From positions 1-30,096 of IMG/VR virus record IMGVR_UViG_3300027963_000235: a stretch of DNA of 30,096 nt. One strand, 5' to 3'. Each line of letters starts with the position of its first letter. The stretch's first letter is position 1. The notes beneath the pieces are model-generated. The model was not told the origin of the DNA. It saw only the letters and a program-made list of their open reading frames with translations, and did no database searches. Shown one piece after another: positions 1-8,136 of the stretch. Both the position numbers and the translations under genes were made by a program. Source of the DNA: a virus.

Positions 1-22
1 TGCAATTATTATTCTCCGCCGC

Positions 23-847
23 GTGCTTCTGATCTTTCTCTGCCTAGCGGGTGTGTCAGGCGGGCCCATTACAGCCGGCACTCGCGATCCCGAAACTCCC
101 GACGAGAAGTACGTCGAGTTTGGCAAGAAGTTCCCGTTTGTGCGCAGAATCAGGGCCGAAGAGCGCGCCCCCAAAGACCCCAAAGCTATTCATGTCTTCT
201 ACGGCTCCGCAGTGATGATTCGCCCACACTGGGTGCTCACTGCCGCGCACGTCTTAATCGACGTCGCGCAGCCCACTATTCTTGGCGACGAGCTGGATCC
301 GACAGAATACCCCATCCAGCACACGATCTCGCACCCCTTGTTTGACGACGGCAAGAACGGGTACTACGACATCGCCCTGTGCTATTCAGCGAAAGACTTG
401 GGGTTAACGTTCTATCCAGCGCTGTACACAGAGACAGACGAGCTGGGCAAAGAGGCTACTATGGCCGGCTTTGGCTTTCAGGGCACGTTTCATACGGGCA
501 TGGCAGAGCAAGACGGCAAGCGTAGGGCTGGAAGTAACAAGATTACGAGCCTAGAGCGCTCTGTCTTAGTGTGTGACCCCAGCATGTACCAGAAAACAGT
601 GCTGGAGTTCTTAATTACCCCCGGTGATTCTGGCGGCGGCTTGTTTATAGGTAACAAACTAGCTGGAATACACTCGTTTCTCATGGCCAAAGACGGCAAG
701 CCCAACGGAACGTACACAGACGAGTCGGCGCATACCCGTGTTAGTTTGTACGCGGATTGGGTAGAATCACAGATCGAGCAATACGAGCTAGCCAAGCAGG
801 CGCGGGCCACCGAAGGCCAGACGCCTATTCTCGACGCTGTACAGTGA
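23..847 (+). CDS. Trypsin-like secreted serine protease (5' end uncertain)
   Basis: This is a chymotrypsin-fold (S1-like) serine endopeptidase. Counting from the GTG at 23, the catalytic triad is visible: His76 in LTAAH, Asp116 in YDIAL and Ser203 in GDSGGG. The length of about 274 residues fits a single protease domain with a short tail. The N-terminus (LLIFLCLAGVSGG) is a hydrophobic signal-peptide core. The reading frame stays open to the left edge of the window (upstream codons give AIIILRR), so the true start may lie outside and supply the basic n-region; the GTG is only the first in-window start. The stop is 14 bp before the helicase ATG, so the two are probably co-transcribed. Inference: the protein is exported or carried in the virion, to cut host surface proteins or mature phage proteins. 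The family call is firm; the role is not. Confidence 0.88.
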   Translation: MLLIFLCLAGVSGGPITAGTRDPETPDEKYVEFGKKFPFVRRIRAEERAPKDPKAIHVFYGSAVMIRPHWVLTAAHVLIDVAQPTILGDELDPTEYPIQHTISHPLFDDGKNGYYDIALCYSAKDLGLTFYPALYTETDELGKEATMAGFGFQGTFHTGMAEQDGKRRAGSNKITSLERSVLVCDPSMYQKTVLEFLITPGDSGGGLFIGNKLAGIHSFLMAKDGKPNGTYTDESAHTRVSLYADWVESQIEQYELAKQARATEGQTPILDAVQ

Positions 848-861
848 GCGGAAACGCACCC

Positions 862-3402
862 ATGCCTGATCTGGATAAAGATATCATTGCGCAGGCGGCT
901 GGCAGTGCGTGGGAGAAGGGCGCCAAGACGTTCTATCACGGCTCAACAACGCCCGGTTTAACTACGCTGAAAGCCCAGCAGCCAAATATGGGCGGCGCTG
1001 GTGTCTACGGCACTGATAATTTGGACTGGGCTGCGCTGTACGCATTAGCCAAAGATCGCAAGGGCATGGCTGTTATTGGCGGCGCAAACCCCAAGCTGCT
1101 CATCTACAAAAACAACGCGCTGCTGCCCGAGGGCGATGTATACGAGTACGATTCTGACCAATATTCTGCGCCGCCCGAAAGCGATCCGAATCTTGGCTGG
1201 TCTGTGCCACACGATGTCACGCCCACGAAGACGCACAAAGTAAAACTCACTGACCACATGCGTAACATCGAGCAGTTTGATGACAAGGACGCACTGCGCA
1301 AACGGTTTGCTGAGTTAGCTGGCAAAGCGTGGGCAAAGCACGCTGCTGCCGATGTTCCTGTCCTCGATTCGCGAACTGCGGACATCGCCGACAAGTTTCA
1401 GCCAGACTACACGCCTGAGCAGCTTGAGAACTTGGGCGTGTACGACGCGCTGTATAGAAACCAAGGCCCCAGATTGGCTAGTCTGGGCGAGTGGAAGCCC
1501 GAGTGGGTGTCAAAGCATGACCCGAAGGGCTGGGCGCAGTGGTATAAGCGCTACTCAGCTGGCCGGCGCATCCCAGAAGAAGACGAACGGCAGATTAAGC
1601 GCTGGTCTAGCTTCAAAGCGCGACACGGCGGGCCCTTTGTGAGTAATCCAACACCACGTAGAGGCTGGGCTTTACGCAACTGGGGAATCGACCCTGCGAA
1701 ATTGGTTACTAACGACGCGCGAAATGGTGTAGTAGAGATGCTAGACGACTACCAGCGCAAAGCTATGCAGAAGTACGTGGCTGAAAAGCAAGCTGATTTG
1801 CTTCCAGAAGTCCAGTTACAACCCCACCAGCAAAGAATAGCTGACGAAGTCACAGAAGACGAGCCCCGCATGCTTGTCTATCACGGCTTGGGTAGTGGCA
1901 AGTCTCTTTCTGCATTAGCTGCCGCAGAAGCCGCCAAGAAGAAGTTCGGCGGTACTTACGGCATCGTGGCGCCTGCTAGCTTGAAGGGCAACTTCGAGAA
2001 AGAGATCAAGAAGTTCACAACTGGCTCTGATCCCGAGGTCATGAGTTATACGGGGCTGGGGCTGGGCAAGAAATTCCAAGAGCAGCCCAGCACGCTCATC
2101 ATGGACGAGGCCCATAGATTACGTAATCCCAACGCTGCTAGCTCCCAAGCCGCTGCGCAAGCTGCTGCAGCCGCTAAAAGACTCTTGCTGCTCACTGGTT
2201 CGCCTGTTACCAATGAGCCCAGCGACATGGCTAATCTCTTGTCGCTGATTCATAACAAGCAGATCACGCCTGAAGAGTTTAACAAGCAGTACGTAGGCCA
2301 GAAGACAGTGTGGCCGGGGATTATGGGCTGGCTCAGGGGCGCGCAGCCGGGTGTCAAACCAGTTGTCAAAAACGAAGCTGGCCTAAGAAAGCTTCTTGCT
2401 GGCCACGTAGACTATCAGCCCAGCAAGACACCAGAAGGCGTGAACATCAACGAGCAGACAGTGCACGTACCACTGAGTGCAGAACAGCAGAAGATCCAGA
2501 AAGCTATTCGCACGAAGATTCCGCCGGGATTCTTATGGAAGATCGACCATGAGTTCCCGCTGTCGCGCGAAGAGCTGGCCAAGCTAAACTCTTTTATGTC
2601 GGGCATGCGCCAAGTGAGTCTCTCCACGCAGCCATTCAGGGTAGACAAAGACCCGAGCAAAGCGTTTACGCAGAGCGCCAAGCTTCAAGCTGCATTTAAT
2701 AACCTGCAGAAAGAACTGCAGACAGACCCACGCAAGAAAGCCATCATCTACTCGAACTTTGTAGAGTCTGGCTTAGCCCCGTATGCCAGCGCGCTAGAGA
2801 AAGCCAAAGTCCCGCACGGGTTCTTTCATGGCGGCGTGACACCCAAGGCCCGCCAAGCCGCTGTCGATGCGTACAACGCCGGCAAGCTCAGAGCGCTCCT
2901 TATTGGCCCCGCTGGCGCCGAAGGGTTGTCGACCAAGGGCACCAGTCTTATCCAACTTTTAGACCCGCATTGGAACGAAACCCGTAGCCAGCAGGCGCGT
3001 GGTCGTGGGTTACGGTTTGACTCTCATGTTGGGCTGCCAGAGGAACTCAAGAACGTCGCGGTACAAAGATATCTAAGTAGCTCGGAAGACCCCAGTGTGT
3101 TGGGCAGGCTCATGGGCTACAAGCGCGAACGCACTGGCGACGAAGTATTGGCTCATTTAGCCAATGAAAAAGAGCAAGTCAACGAAGAATTCAGGCGTAT
3201 TCTGCGCGAAGAGGGCAGCAAGAATCACGAGCCAGAGAAGCTTGCGGCTGTATTTAACTCCATGCCGTTACAGAGCGAACGGTTGAAAGCCCGCCTGAAG
3301 AAATTGAAATTGCGCCCGAGCAATGTTAAATTGGTGGCACAAGCACCAGCTACTTCAAATGGCGGGGCTGACGACTCAACAGCCGATAAATCCAACGCGT
3401 AA
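862..3402 (+). CDS. SNF2/DEAH-type helicase with ART-like N-terminal domain
   Basis: This superfamily 2 DNA-dependent ATPase has 846 residues. The Walker A loop is HGLGSGKS near residue 341, the Walker B box is MDEAH near 415, motif III is LLLLTGSPV, and motif VI is QQARGRGLR near 710. The YHGLGSGKS form resembles helicases of large DNA viruses more than bacterial Swi2/Snf2 (DEMGLGKT). Residues 22-135 are a separate module: YHGS (His26), a short Gly-rich stretch, then GVYGTD followed by an alanine/tyrosine helix. That pattern fits the ADP-ribosyltransferase/PARP-like fold, which I infer with modest confidence. The frame could start at 757, but that would overlap the protease by 90 bp, so the ATG at 862 is preferred. 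Likely roles are transcription or chromatin-like remodelling of host DNA, replication, or packaged early action. Confidence 0.9.
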   Translation: MPDLDKDIIAQAAGSAWEKGAKTFYHGSTTPGLTTLKAQQPNMGGAGVYGTDNLDWAALYALAKDRKGMAVIGGANPKLLIYKNNALLPEGDVYEYDSDQYSAPPESDPNLGWSVPHDVTPTKTHKVKLTDHMRNIEQFDDKDALRKRFAELAGKAWAKHAAADVPVLDSRTADIADKFQPDYTPEQLENLGVYDALYRNQGPRLASLGEWKPEWVSKHDPKGWAQWYKRYSAGRRIPEEDERQIKRWSSFKARHGGPFVSNPTPRRGWALRNWGIDPAKLVTNDARNGVVEMLDDYQRKAMQKYVAEKQADLLPEVQLQPHQQRIADEVTEDEPRMLVYHGLGSGKSLSALAAAEAAKKKFGGTYGIVAPASLKGNFEKEIKKFTTGSDPEVMSYTGLGLGKKFQEQPSTLIMDEAHRLRNPNAASSQAAAQAAAAAKRLLLLTGSPVTNEPSDMANLLSLIHNKQITPEEFNKQYVGQKTVWPGIMGWLRGAQPGVKPVVKNEAGLRKLLAGHVDYQPSKTPEGVNINEQTVHVPLSAEQQKIQKAIRTKIPPGFLWKIDHEFPLSREELAKLNSFMSGMRQVSLSTQPFRVDKDPSKAFTQSAKLQAAFNNLQKELQTDPRKKAIIYSNFVESGLAPYASALEKAKVPHGFFHGGVTPKARQAAVDAYNAGKLRALLIGPAGAEGLSTKGTSLIQLLDPHWNETRSQQARGRGLRFDSHVGLPEELKNVAVQRYLSSSEDPSVLGRLMGYKRERTGDEVLAHLANEKEQVNEEFRRILREEGSKNHEPEKLAAVFNSMPLQSERLKARLKKLKLRPSNVKLVAQAPATSNGGADDSTADKSNA

Positions 3403-3421
3403 TTATTTACGGAGCTGATCT

Positions 3422-4405
3422 ATGTCCCAATCCAGTGCCATGAATAGTTCGCTCAACTATGACCTGCTGAAACAAGCGCAGGCGCATCTGAAGACAGCAG
3501 CTGAGCCGGGTTCGCTTCCGTTGGGTCGCTCACAGGTACCGAAGGCGCAGTTTGATCAGATGCGTCAGCAGCAGCTGCAGCGCAACCCGCAGCCGCAATC
3601 AATGCTGCAGAATGTGCTGGCTCAAGGTGGCGGCAATGGTTGGAAGGCTCCGGGAACGGTGCCAGCCGTGTCGTATAACACTGGCGCTGGCGCTCCTGCT
3701 GAACCAATTGCTGCCAAGCCGCCTGTGGCCACACAATCTGGGCCGAAACCGGCAAACGGTTGGCGGCAGGCGACGATGATTCCAGACATGTCAGTAACCT
3801 CTGGTAACGGCGCAGTTGCTGCCCCGAAGCCTGCGGCACCCGTCGCACCCAAACCAGTGAGCCCCGCCAATACGCAACTCGTTGCTATGCAAAAGTCGCA
3901 GCCAGAGATGCACCCGTCTGACCAAGCTAAGGCTATCTTCGCCCAAGTCAATCAGCGTCGCCGTGACGCAGCGTTTGGTCGTGGCACGTTTTCTGCCGCT
4001 GAAGAAAAGTCCATGATGGATCAGGGCAACAAGCTGCTTAACCAGAGCAACACCATGCGCAACGCGCCGGGATATAAGCCAGACGTGAAGAGCATGCACC
4101 CGCGTGACCAAGCTGACCGGCTGCGTATTCAACTCAATCAGCAACGCAGTGCAGCTGGCGGCGAAGTAGCACAGGCACCGCAAGTAATGCGTCGGCTCAA
4201 TCAGTTCAACGCCGCAGCTGACGCCATGCCAGCCCCTAAGATGCCCGGCAACATGAGGATCCCGGGCAAGCCGCAACAGATGCCCGCTGGCCCGATGCCG
4301 TCAATGCCGAAACAGCAAGATACTCCCGGCCCTATGTTTGCCAAATTGTCGGCGGCGAATCAGTTCGTTATGTTCGGCGCTTACATAGGTCAGCTGGCGC
4401 GCTAA
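3422..4405 (+). CDS. Low-complexity Pro/Gln/Ala-rich protein, probable virion protein
   Basis: I do not recognise a family. The 327-residue protein is rich in Pro, Gln, Ala and Met and looks largely disordered. It holds two copies of a degenerate repeat starting MHPSDQAKAIF and MHPRDQADRLR (about residues 163-185 and 225-247), each followed by an Asn/Gln/Arg stretch. The C-terminus (FVMFGAYIGQLAR) resembles the FGxxVG tag found at the N-termini of the proteins starting at 4571/4577, 6731 and 7565. A good Shine-Dalgarno (GGAG at 3411-3414) precedes the ATG by 7 nt. It lies 19 bp after the helicase gene and just upstream of the glycine-zipper protein, so it may belong to the same virion or injected set. 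Confidence 0.8.
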   Translation: MSQSSAMNSSLNYDLLKQAQAHLKTAAEPGSLPLGRSQVPKAQFDQMRQQQLQRNPQPQSMLQNVLAQGGGNGWKAPGTVPAVSYNTGAGAPAEPIAAKPPVATQSGPKPANGWRQATMIPDMSVTSGNGAVAAPKPAAPVAPKPVSPANTQLVAMQKSQPEMHPSDQAKAIFAQVNQRRRDAAFGRGTFSAAEEKSMMDQGNKLLNQSNTMRNAPGYKPDVKSMHPRDQADRLRIQLNQQRSAAGGEVAQAPQVMRRLNQFNAAADAMPAPKMPGNMRIPGKPQQMPAGPMPSMPKQQDTPGPMFAKLSAANQFVMFGAYIGQLAR

Positions 4406-4426
4406 TTACACAGCAGGAATTTTGCC

Positions 4427-5002
4427 ATGCCGCCGTTTAGACTACTGACAAGTCTTGGCGCTAATCTTTCGCCGGAACTTCTATTGTCTCGTCGAAAGTT
4501 AATGGAAAAAATTTTTGCGCATGTAACGGCCAGAAAAATGCAAAACGCGGTTCAAGCAACAGGTGACAGAATGGCTATGACTCCACAGCAGTTTGGCATG
4601 CACGTTGGCAAGCAAATGGGCAAGCAGGCTTTGTTCGGCCCCATTGGCGCCGGGCTGGGAGTTATCACATCGCCGGAAGGCCATCGCATGGAAGGCGCAG
4701 CTCGTGGTGCTGTCAAAGGCACGGGAGCTGGGCTAGGCGCGCTGGCTGGCACGCCGCTAGGTGTATTAGCGATGTCGCTGTTGCTCAAGGGCAGAGGCCG
4801 CAAAATCCCGCTGAGTGGAGCAGCTAACCCGATGCGCCGACCGATGCCATTTACGCAAAATCAGGTTAACAGGCAAAACTTAGGCAGAGCGTTAGCCACG
4901 CTGGGTCTTGGTGTGCCTGCCGGCGCTACTGTTGGCGGCGTGGGCGGTTATGCTGCCACGAGCGCTGTACTTGGCAAACCGAGCTGGGAAAGCACTAAAT
5001 AA
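4427..5002 (+). CDS. Glycine-zipper membrane-active protein with FG tag
   Basis: This is an unknown protein with long Gly/Ala runs (IGAGLG, GTGAGLGALAGTPLG, GATVGGVGGYAAT) typical of glycine-zipper membrane segments. Two starts compete. The ATG at 4427 (191 aa) has AGGA 8 nt upstream. The ATG at 4571 (143 aa) has AGGTGA 4 nt upstream and begins MAMTPQQFGMHVGKQMGKQA, which aligns residue for residue with the N-terminal tags of the proteins at 6731, 7565 and 8868. The 48 codons before 4571 also use codons such as AGA, CTA and CGA more than their neighbours. I therefore think 4571 (or 4577) is the real start, though the longer frame is reported. The likely role is a virion or ejected membrane-interacting protein. 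Confidence 0.75.
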   Translation: MPPFRLLTSLGANLSPELLLSRRKLMEKIFAHVTARKMQNAVQATGDRMAMTPQQFGMHVGKQMGKQALFGPIGAGLGVITSPEGHRMEGAARGAVKGTGAGLGALAGTPLGVLAMSLLLKGRGRKIPLSGAANPMRRPMPFTQNQVNRQNLGRALATLGLGVPAGATVGGVGGYAATSAVLGKPSWESTK

Positions 5003-5008
5003 TCTCTG

Positions 5009-5037
5009 CCGACTATCTTCTCCCGGCCCTGTATACT
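5009..5037 (+). promoter_or_regulatory. Putative sigma70-like promoter (A)
   Basis: CCGACT (5009-5014) and TATACT (5032-5037) are separated by exactly 17 nt in the 74-bp gap before the HEWAH metallopeptidase gene. The -10 matches TATAAT at 5 of 6 positions and is preceded by TG-like bases. The -35 keeps only the GAC core of TTGACA. The same layout (xxGACx-17-TAxxxT) recurs at 11315 and 15824, which supports it. No run of T residues or strong terminator precedes it. Confidence 0.5.
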
Positions 5038-5076
5038 AGGGGTTACTGGCACGGAAGCCACCGGGAGATTTAGAGC

Positions 5077-5430
5077 ATGGCCGCTCGATTTAGATATTAT
5101 CAGGCCCTTCTCCGCATGCTCAAACAGGACTGCCCCGCGGCATTTCCTGTGAGTGTGCGCCGTGTGAAGCTCTCCAAGCTAGAGGGCCGCTGCTGGAAAC
5201 ACGGCAAGAAGTTCCACATCCAGATTGACCGGGCGCTGGACGAAGGCCGGGCCATGGACGTGCTGATCCATGAGTGGGCGCATGCTCGGGCGTGGAACCA
5301 CATGCTGGACGAGGCCAAAGATGACGCCGCGTTCAATAAGTTAGCGCACGATCCGGCATGGGGTGTGGCGTATGCTGAGATTTACGTCCAGTATGAGCGG
5401 CATTTCACGCACGCTGCTTCAATGCAGTGA
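5077..5430 (+). CDS. Small HExxH zinc metallopeptidase-like protein
   Basis: This is a minimal zincin-type protein of 117 residues. The metal-binding helix is LIHEWAHARAWN (His65, Glu66, His69). A third ligand could be Glu101 in AYAEIY or His91 in LAHDPAWG. The N-terminal half contains short basic strands that could form the beta sheet of a stripped-down zincin. It resembles the short SprT/ImmA-like peptidases common in phages, but I cannot assign it to one family. The ATG follows GGGAG at 5062-5066, and the gene lies just after promoter A. It is followed after 6 bp by a membrane protein. The substrate is unknown; the cytoplasm is its likely site because no signal peptide is present. Confidence 0.8.
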   Translation: MAARFRYYQALLRMLKQDCPAAFPVSVRRVKLSKLEGRCWKHGKKFHIQIDRALDEGRAMDVLIHEWAHARAWNHMLDEAKDDAAFNKLAHDPAWGVAYAEIYVQYERHFTHAASMQ

Positions 5431-5436
5431 TATGCC

Positions 5437-5694
5437 ATGCAGACACCCGACACATTTAACTGGACCACGGCCGGGCTTGTATTTATCACGTACATCCTGA
5501 TCGACGTGCTCTATGCGTGGTACATCATCGCGGTGGGCAAGCGGCAGGAAGTGCAGGCAGCCGTGGCCAGCTCGCTGTTGTATAGCCTTGCGGCCTATGG
5601 CGTGCTCACATACTCGCGTAACATTGTTTACATCGCGTTTTTAGCCGCGGGGGCTTTTTTGGGCACGTACATCATTGTGAAGCTCAAGAAATGA
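5437..5694 (+). CDS. Small three-helix integral membrane protein
   Basis: The 85-residue protein is almost entirely hydrophobic. About three membrane helices can be seen: TAGLVFITYILIDVLYAW, then VASSLLYSLAAYGVLTY, then IVYIAFLAAGAFLGTYIIV, ending in the basic tail KLKK. The loop GKRQEVQ between helices 1 and 2 is short and charged. This small phage membrane protein type is widespread, but I know of no assigned function. Its stop overlaps the next start (ATGA), so the two genes are translationally coupled. Confidence 0.75.
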   Translation: MQTPDTFNWTTAGLVFITYILIDVLYAWYIIAVGKRQEVQAAVASSLLYSLAAYGVLTYSRNIVYIAFLAAGAFLGTYIIVKLKK

Positions 5695-5843
5695 CGGCCC
5701 CAAGGCCGATGTCACGGGAGAAACTCCTACAGTACGGCAAATGCTGTGGGAACAAATGTAAGAACTGCCCATATGTGCCCAAGCACAAAGCGGGCAGCAA
5801 AGAAGTCGGGGCGCCACATGCAACAAATCGTGACGGGGCATGA
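5691..5843 (+). CDS. DUF5522-like CCGNxCxNCPY mini-protein
   Basis: This 50-residue gene starts with the ATG of an ATGA overlap with the upstream membrane protein. The core, REKLLQYGKCCGNKCKNCPY, carries four cysteines arranged CC-x3-C-x2-C and followed by a proline/tyrosine pair. This is the signature I know from DUF5522-type small bacterial proteins, which are probably metal-binding. The last 26 bp overlap the start of the AlkB-like gene in another frame, so the three genes 5691-6715 look like one coupled cassette. The function is unknown. Recognition rests on the motif alone. Confidence 0.72.
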   Translation: MTAPRPMSREKLLQYGKCCGNKCKNCPYVPKHKAGSKEVGAPHATNRDGA

Positions 5844-6360
5844 GCCTATTGGCCTGCGCTTGTACGGCGAGTTTATTACGCCTACCGAAGAGCAGCACTT
5901 GATTGCGCGGTGTAGCTCAGGCGCACCCCATAACGCCCAACCCCGGGACACAAACAGGCAGAGCGTCCGGCGCTACGGCTCGGACAAGTCATACGGCTCG
6001 TACATGCTAGCCGACACTATCCCAGCCTACTTACAAGCGCTGTGCGACAGATTACTAGAAAACAAGCTCGTCAGTGTGCTGCCCGATTCTGTTTCTATTA
6101 ACGAATATTTACGGGGCCAGAGCATTGCGCTTCATATTGATAACCCCGCCAGTGGGCGCATTGTCACTGTATTGAGCGTCGAGTCACCGGCCACAATGAT
6201 ATTTGTACGGGACCAAGCGCGCTTTGCTATTGAGTTACCGCCCCGAAGTCTTGTCCAATTACATGACGAGATTCGCACTGAGTGGCAGCACGCTATCGAG
6301 CCAGTTGTGCGCCGTAGATACTCCCTTGTCTTTCGTTGCAGCTGTGACGGCCATGCTTGA
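5818..6360 (+). CDS. AlkB-like 2-oxoglutarate/Fe(II) dioxygenase
   Basis: This is a 180-residue member of the AlkB branch of 2OG-Fe(II) oxygenases, which repair alkylated bases by oxidative demethylation. The iron ligands are visible as HID (His106, Asp108) in QSIALHIDNP and His158 in EWQHAI. The 2OG-binding RxxxxxR signature is RYSLVFR (Arg167, Arg173); the Asn and Thr of the classical RxNxTxR are Ser and Val here. NEYLRG before HxD matches the family's NxY substrate-side motif. The frame is open to 5746, but the ATG at 5818 gives a normal N-terminus and only a 26-bp overlap. It is followed by an HNH nuclease with an 8-bp overlap, which suggests a nucleic-acid repair or modification unit. 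Confidence 0.88.
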   Translation: MQQIVTGHEPIGLRLYGEFITPTEEQHLIARCSSGAPHNAQPRDTNRQSVRRYGSDKSYGSYMLADTIPAYLQALCDRLLENKLVSVLPDSVSINEYLRGQSIALHIDNPASGRIVTVLSVESPATMIFVRDQARFAIELPPRSLVQLHDEIRTEWQHAIEPVVRRRYSLVFRCSCDGHA

Positions 6361-6715
6361 ATTCCTAATCAACCTGCTTCCGCTTGCGTGGCGGCCCCGG
6401 CGTATTCTGGAGTTACGCCAGCGGGCAAGCCAATGGCGCGCTATTCGGGACGAGCATTTGCTCAAAGAGCCAGCCTGTGCAGCGTGCGGTAGAACAGCCA
6501 ATTTAGAGGTCCATCACGTGATTCCAGTGGGCTTCGACGAGACAAAACAGCTGGACCCGAATAACTTAATCACCCTATGCGGCAGTCCGTGTCACATTGT
6601 GTTTGGCCACTGCATGAGTTATCATTGCTATAACAAAGATGTGCGGAAAATGGCCGCTGAATACAAAAAAGCCATGCTGAAACGTAAGTGCCTGAAGCCA
6701 CACGAGACTCGGTAA
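6353..6715 (+). CDS. HNH endonuclease
   Basis: This HNH/McrA-type nuclease has 120 residues. The structural zinc knuckle cysteines are CAACG and LCGSPCH. The catalytic strand is LEVHHVIPV, followed by DPNNLITLC, which gives the H-N-H order. The N-terminus (MLEFLINLLPLAWRPRRI) is hydrophobic and then basic. The ATG at 6353 overlaps the AlkB stop. In phages such free-standing HNH proteins can be homing enzymes or packaging-associated nucleases. Its position inside the AlkB cassette and away from terminase genes leaves the role open. Confidence 0.88.
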   Translation: MLEFLINLLPLAWRPRRILELRQRASQWRAIRDEHLLKEPACAACGRTANLEVHHVIPVGFDETKQLDPNNLITLCGSPCHIVFGHCMSYHCYNKDVRKMAAEYKKAMLKRKCLKPHETR

Positions 6716-6730
6716 CACGCGAGACACGCC

Positions 6731-7546
6731 ATGCAACCATACGAATTCGGCCAGCATGTTGGGCTGTATTTGAAGAAGCAAGCCGGCTGGGCCGAGGGCG
6801 ACTGGATTCCTAGTTGGAGCGAAACCGGTAACGCAGCGTTTGGCACCGCGCCAATGACAACGCAGGCTGTCGATCCGATGCAGCGCGGCATAGTTCAACA
6901 CGTGGCGCAGTATTCAAACCCCATTTCTGGCGTACCCACAGCCATTAACGACACGGCTCGCCATTTGTATAACGGCCGGTATTTGAGCGCGCTGGGTTCA
7001 GTGGGCGAAGGCGCACTCAGCTTTTTACCGGGGGCAGGCGGCCTTTTGAGCGGCGCTGCGACTAAGGGGCTGGCTCGGGGCGGAGCGCGACTGGCTGGCG
7101 CTGGGGCTACTACTGCCGGCAAAGCATTGACAGGTACTGCAAACGCGTTGAACAAGGGCACCAAAATTGTAACAAACGCGCAGAAATCGATGGGCGCTGG
7201 TATTCAGAAAGCCTTGCCCACCGTGGCGCCAGCGGTACCAGCCGCAACGGGTGCTGCTGGCTATGGCGCTGCGCTTCGCAATGCGCCAACAACAGCGCGC
7301 AACTTTATTGTCACGAAGCCAATTCAAGCGGCGGCCGGTGGGTTTGGTCCGGCAGATCCTCTTACTGTTGGCGCGATTGCTCGCGGCGAACATTACATGA
7401 CACCAGATATGCGCGCATATCAGCAACAGATGCAGCAACCGCAAATGCCAGCGCCGCCGGCACCGGCACCGGCACCGGCTCCAGCTCCTATGGCGCCAAA
7501 GTTGCCACCGGGGCAATTCAAACCCAAGAAGATGCTGAACTTTTAA
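6731..7546 (+). CDS. Gly/Ala-rich tagged protein, probable virion or ejected protein
   Basis: The 271-residue protein has no family that I recognise. It opens with MQPYEFGQHVGLYLKKQAGW, the clearest copy of the shared tag: Phe6, Gly7, Val10, Gly11, Lys16, Ala18, Gly19. The middle (residues 90-180) is Gly/Ala-rich with possible membrane-inserting segments such as LPGAGGLLSGAA. The C-terminus carries an (AP)n run around 7455-7492 and ends basic (KPKKMLNF). The composition suggests a protein ejected with DNA or a membrane-channel protein. It is followed 18 bp later by a paralogue-like gene with the same head. Confidence 0.78.
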   Translation: MQPYEFGQHVGLYLKKQAGWAEGDWIPSWSETGNAAFGTAPMTTQAVDPMQRGIVQHVAQYSNPISGVPTAINDTARHLYNGRYLSALGSVGEGALSFLPGAGGLLSGAATKGLARGGARLAGAGATTAGKALTGTANALNKGTKIVTNAQKSMGAGIQKALPTVAPAVPAATGAAGYGAALRNAPTTARNFIVTKPIQAAAGGFGPADPLTVGAIARGEHYMTPDMRAYQQQMQQPQMPAPPAPAPAPAPAPMAPKLPPGQFKPKKMLNF

Positions 7547-7564
7547 ATATCAGGAGCGGCAGAC

Positions 7565-8134
7565 ATGACGCCATTTGATTTTGGATATCTGGTCGGCGGG
7601 CACGAAAAGCGAGCTGGCGGTTTATTTGCTGGCCTTGGTCGCGCTGCAGGCACGGCCGGTAAGGCGCTGAGCGCTGTTAATGACGCTTCGAAGAGCGTTG
7701 TGCGCGGAGCCGGCGGCATTGTCGGCGGCGTAGGCAGCGGCATTGACGCAGTTGGTCAGGCCACTCGCGCTGTGGGGCGCGCAGGCATGTCGGCTGGTAC
7801 GCAGGCTGTGCGACCGGTGAACAAAGCGCAATTTCAGGGTATTCTGCGCGATATCGTTGGCGCACTGGGGCATACAGCGCGACTGGGCGGCAAAGCGACG
7901 CATCTCACTGGCCACGGTGTTTCTGCAGTTGGGCAGGGCATTGGCGAGCTGGGCAAGGGCATCAAGATGCTGGGCGACGCCCCGATGGGCATTCCGACTG
8001 TGGCTGCCGGTGGTTTACTGGCCGCTGGCGCCAATGTAGCCCCCAAGCTTCCGCTGCCAGATATCAAGTTTCAGTCGCCGATTGATTTCAGCGTGAAGTA
8101 CAAGACTCGTAAACCCGTTGAGTTTAAGTGGTGA
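7565..8134 (+). CDS. Gly/Ala-rich tagged protein, probable virion or ejected protein
   Basis: The 189-residue protein begins MTPFDFGYLVGGHEKRAGGL, aligning with the tag of its upstream neighbour at Phe6, Gly7, Val10, Gly11 and a Lys-Arg-Ala-Gly end. The body is built of glycine-rich heptad-like helices (GGIVGGVGSGIDAVG, GHGVSAVGQGIGELGKGIK) that could form amphipathic or glycine-zipper membrane helices. The tail (KYKTRKPVEFKW) is basic. No enzyme motif is seen. By composition and tag it belongs with the proteins at 4571, 6731 and 8868. Confidence 0.78.
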   Translation: MTPFDFGYLVGGHEKRAGGLFAGLGRAAGTAGKALSAVNDASKSVVRGAGGIVGGVGSGIDAVGQATRAVGRAGMSAGTQAVRPVNKAQFQGILRDIVGALGHTARLGGKATHLTGHGVSAVGQGIGELGKGIKMLGDAPMGIPTVAAGGLLAAGANVAPKLPLPDIKFQSPIDFSVKYKTRKPVEFKW

Positions 8135-8136
8135 CC

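Noticed and set aside
757-861. Upstream extension of the helicase gene
   Set aside because: It would overlap the protease coding region by 90 bp with unlike composition; the ATG at 862 fits better.
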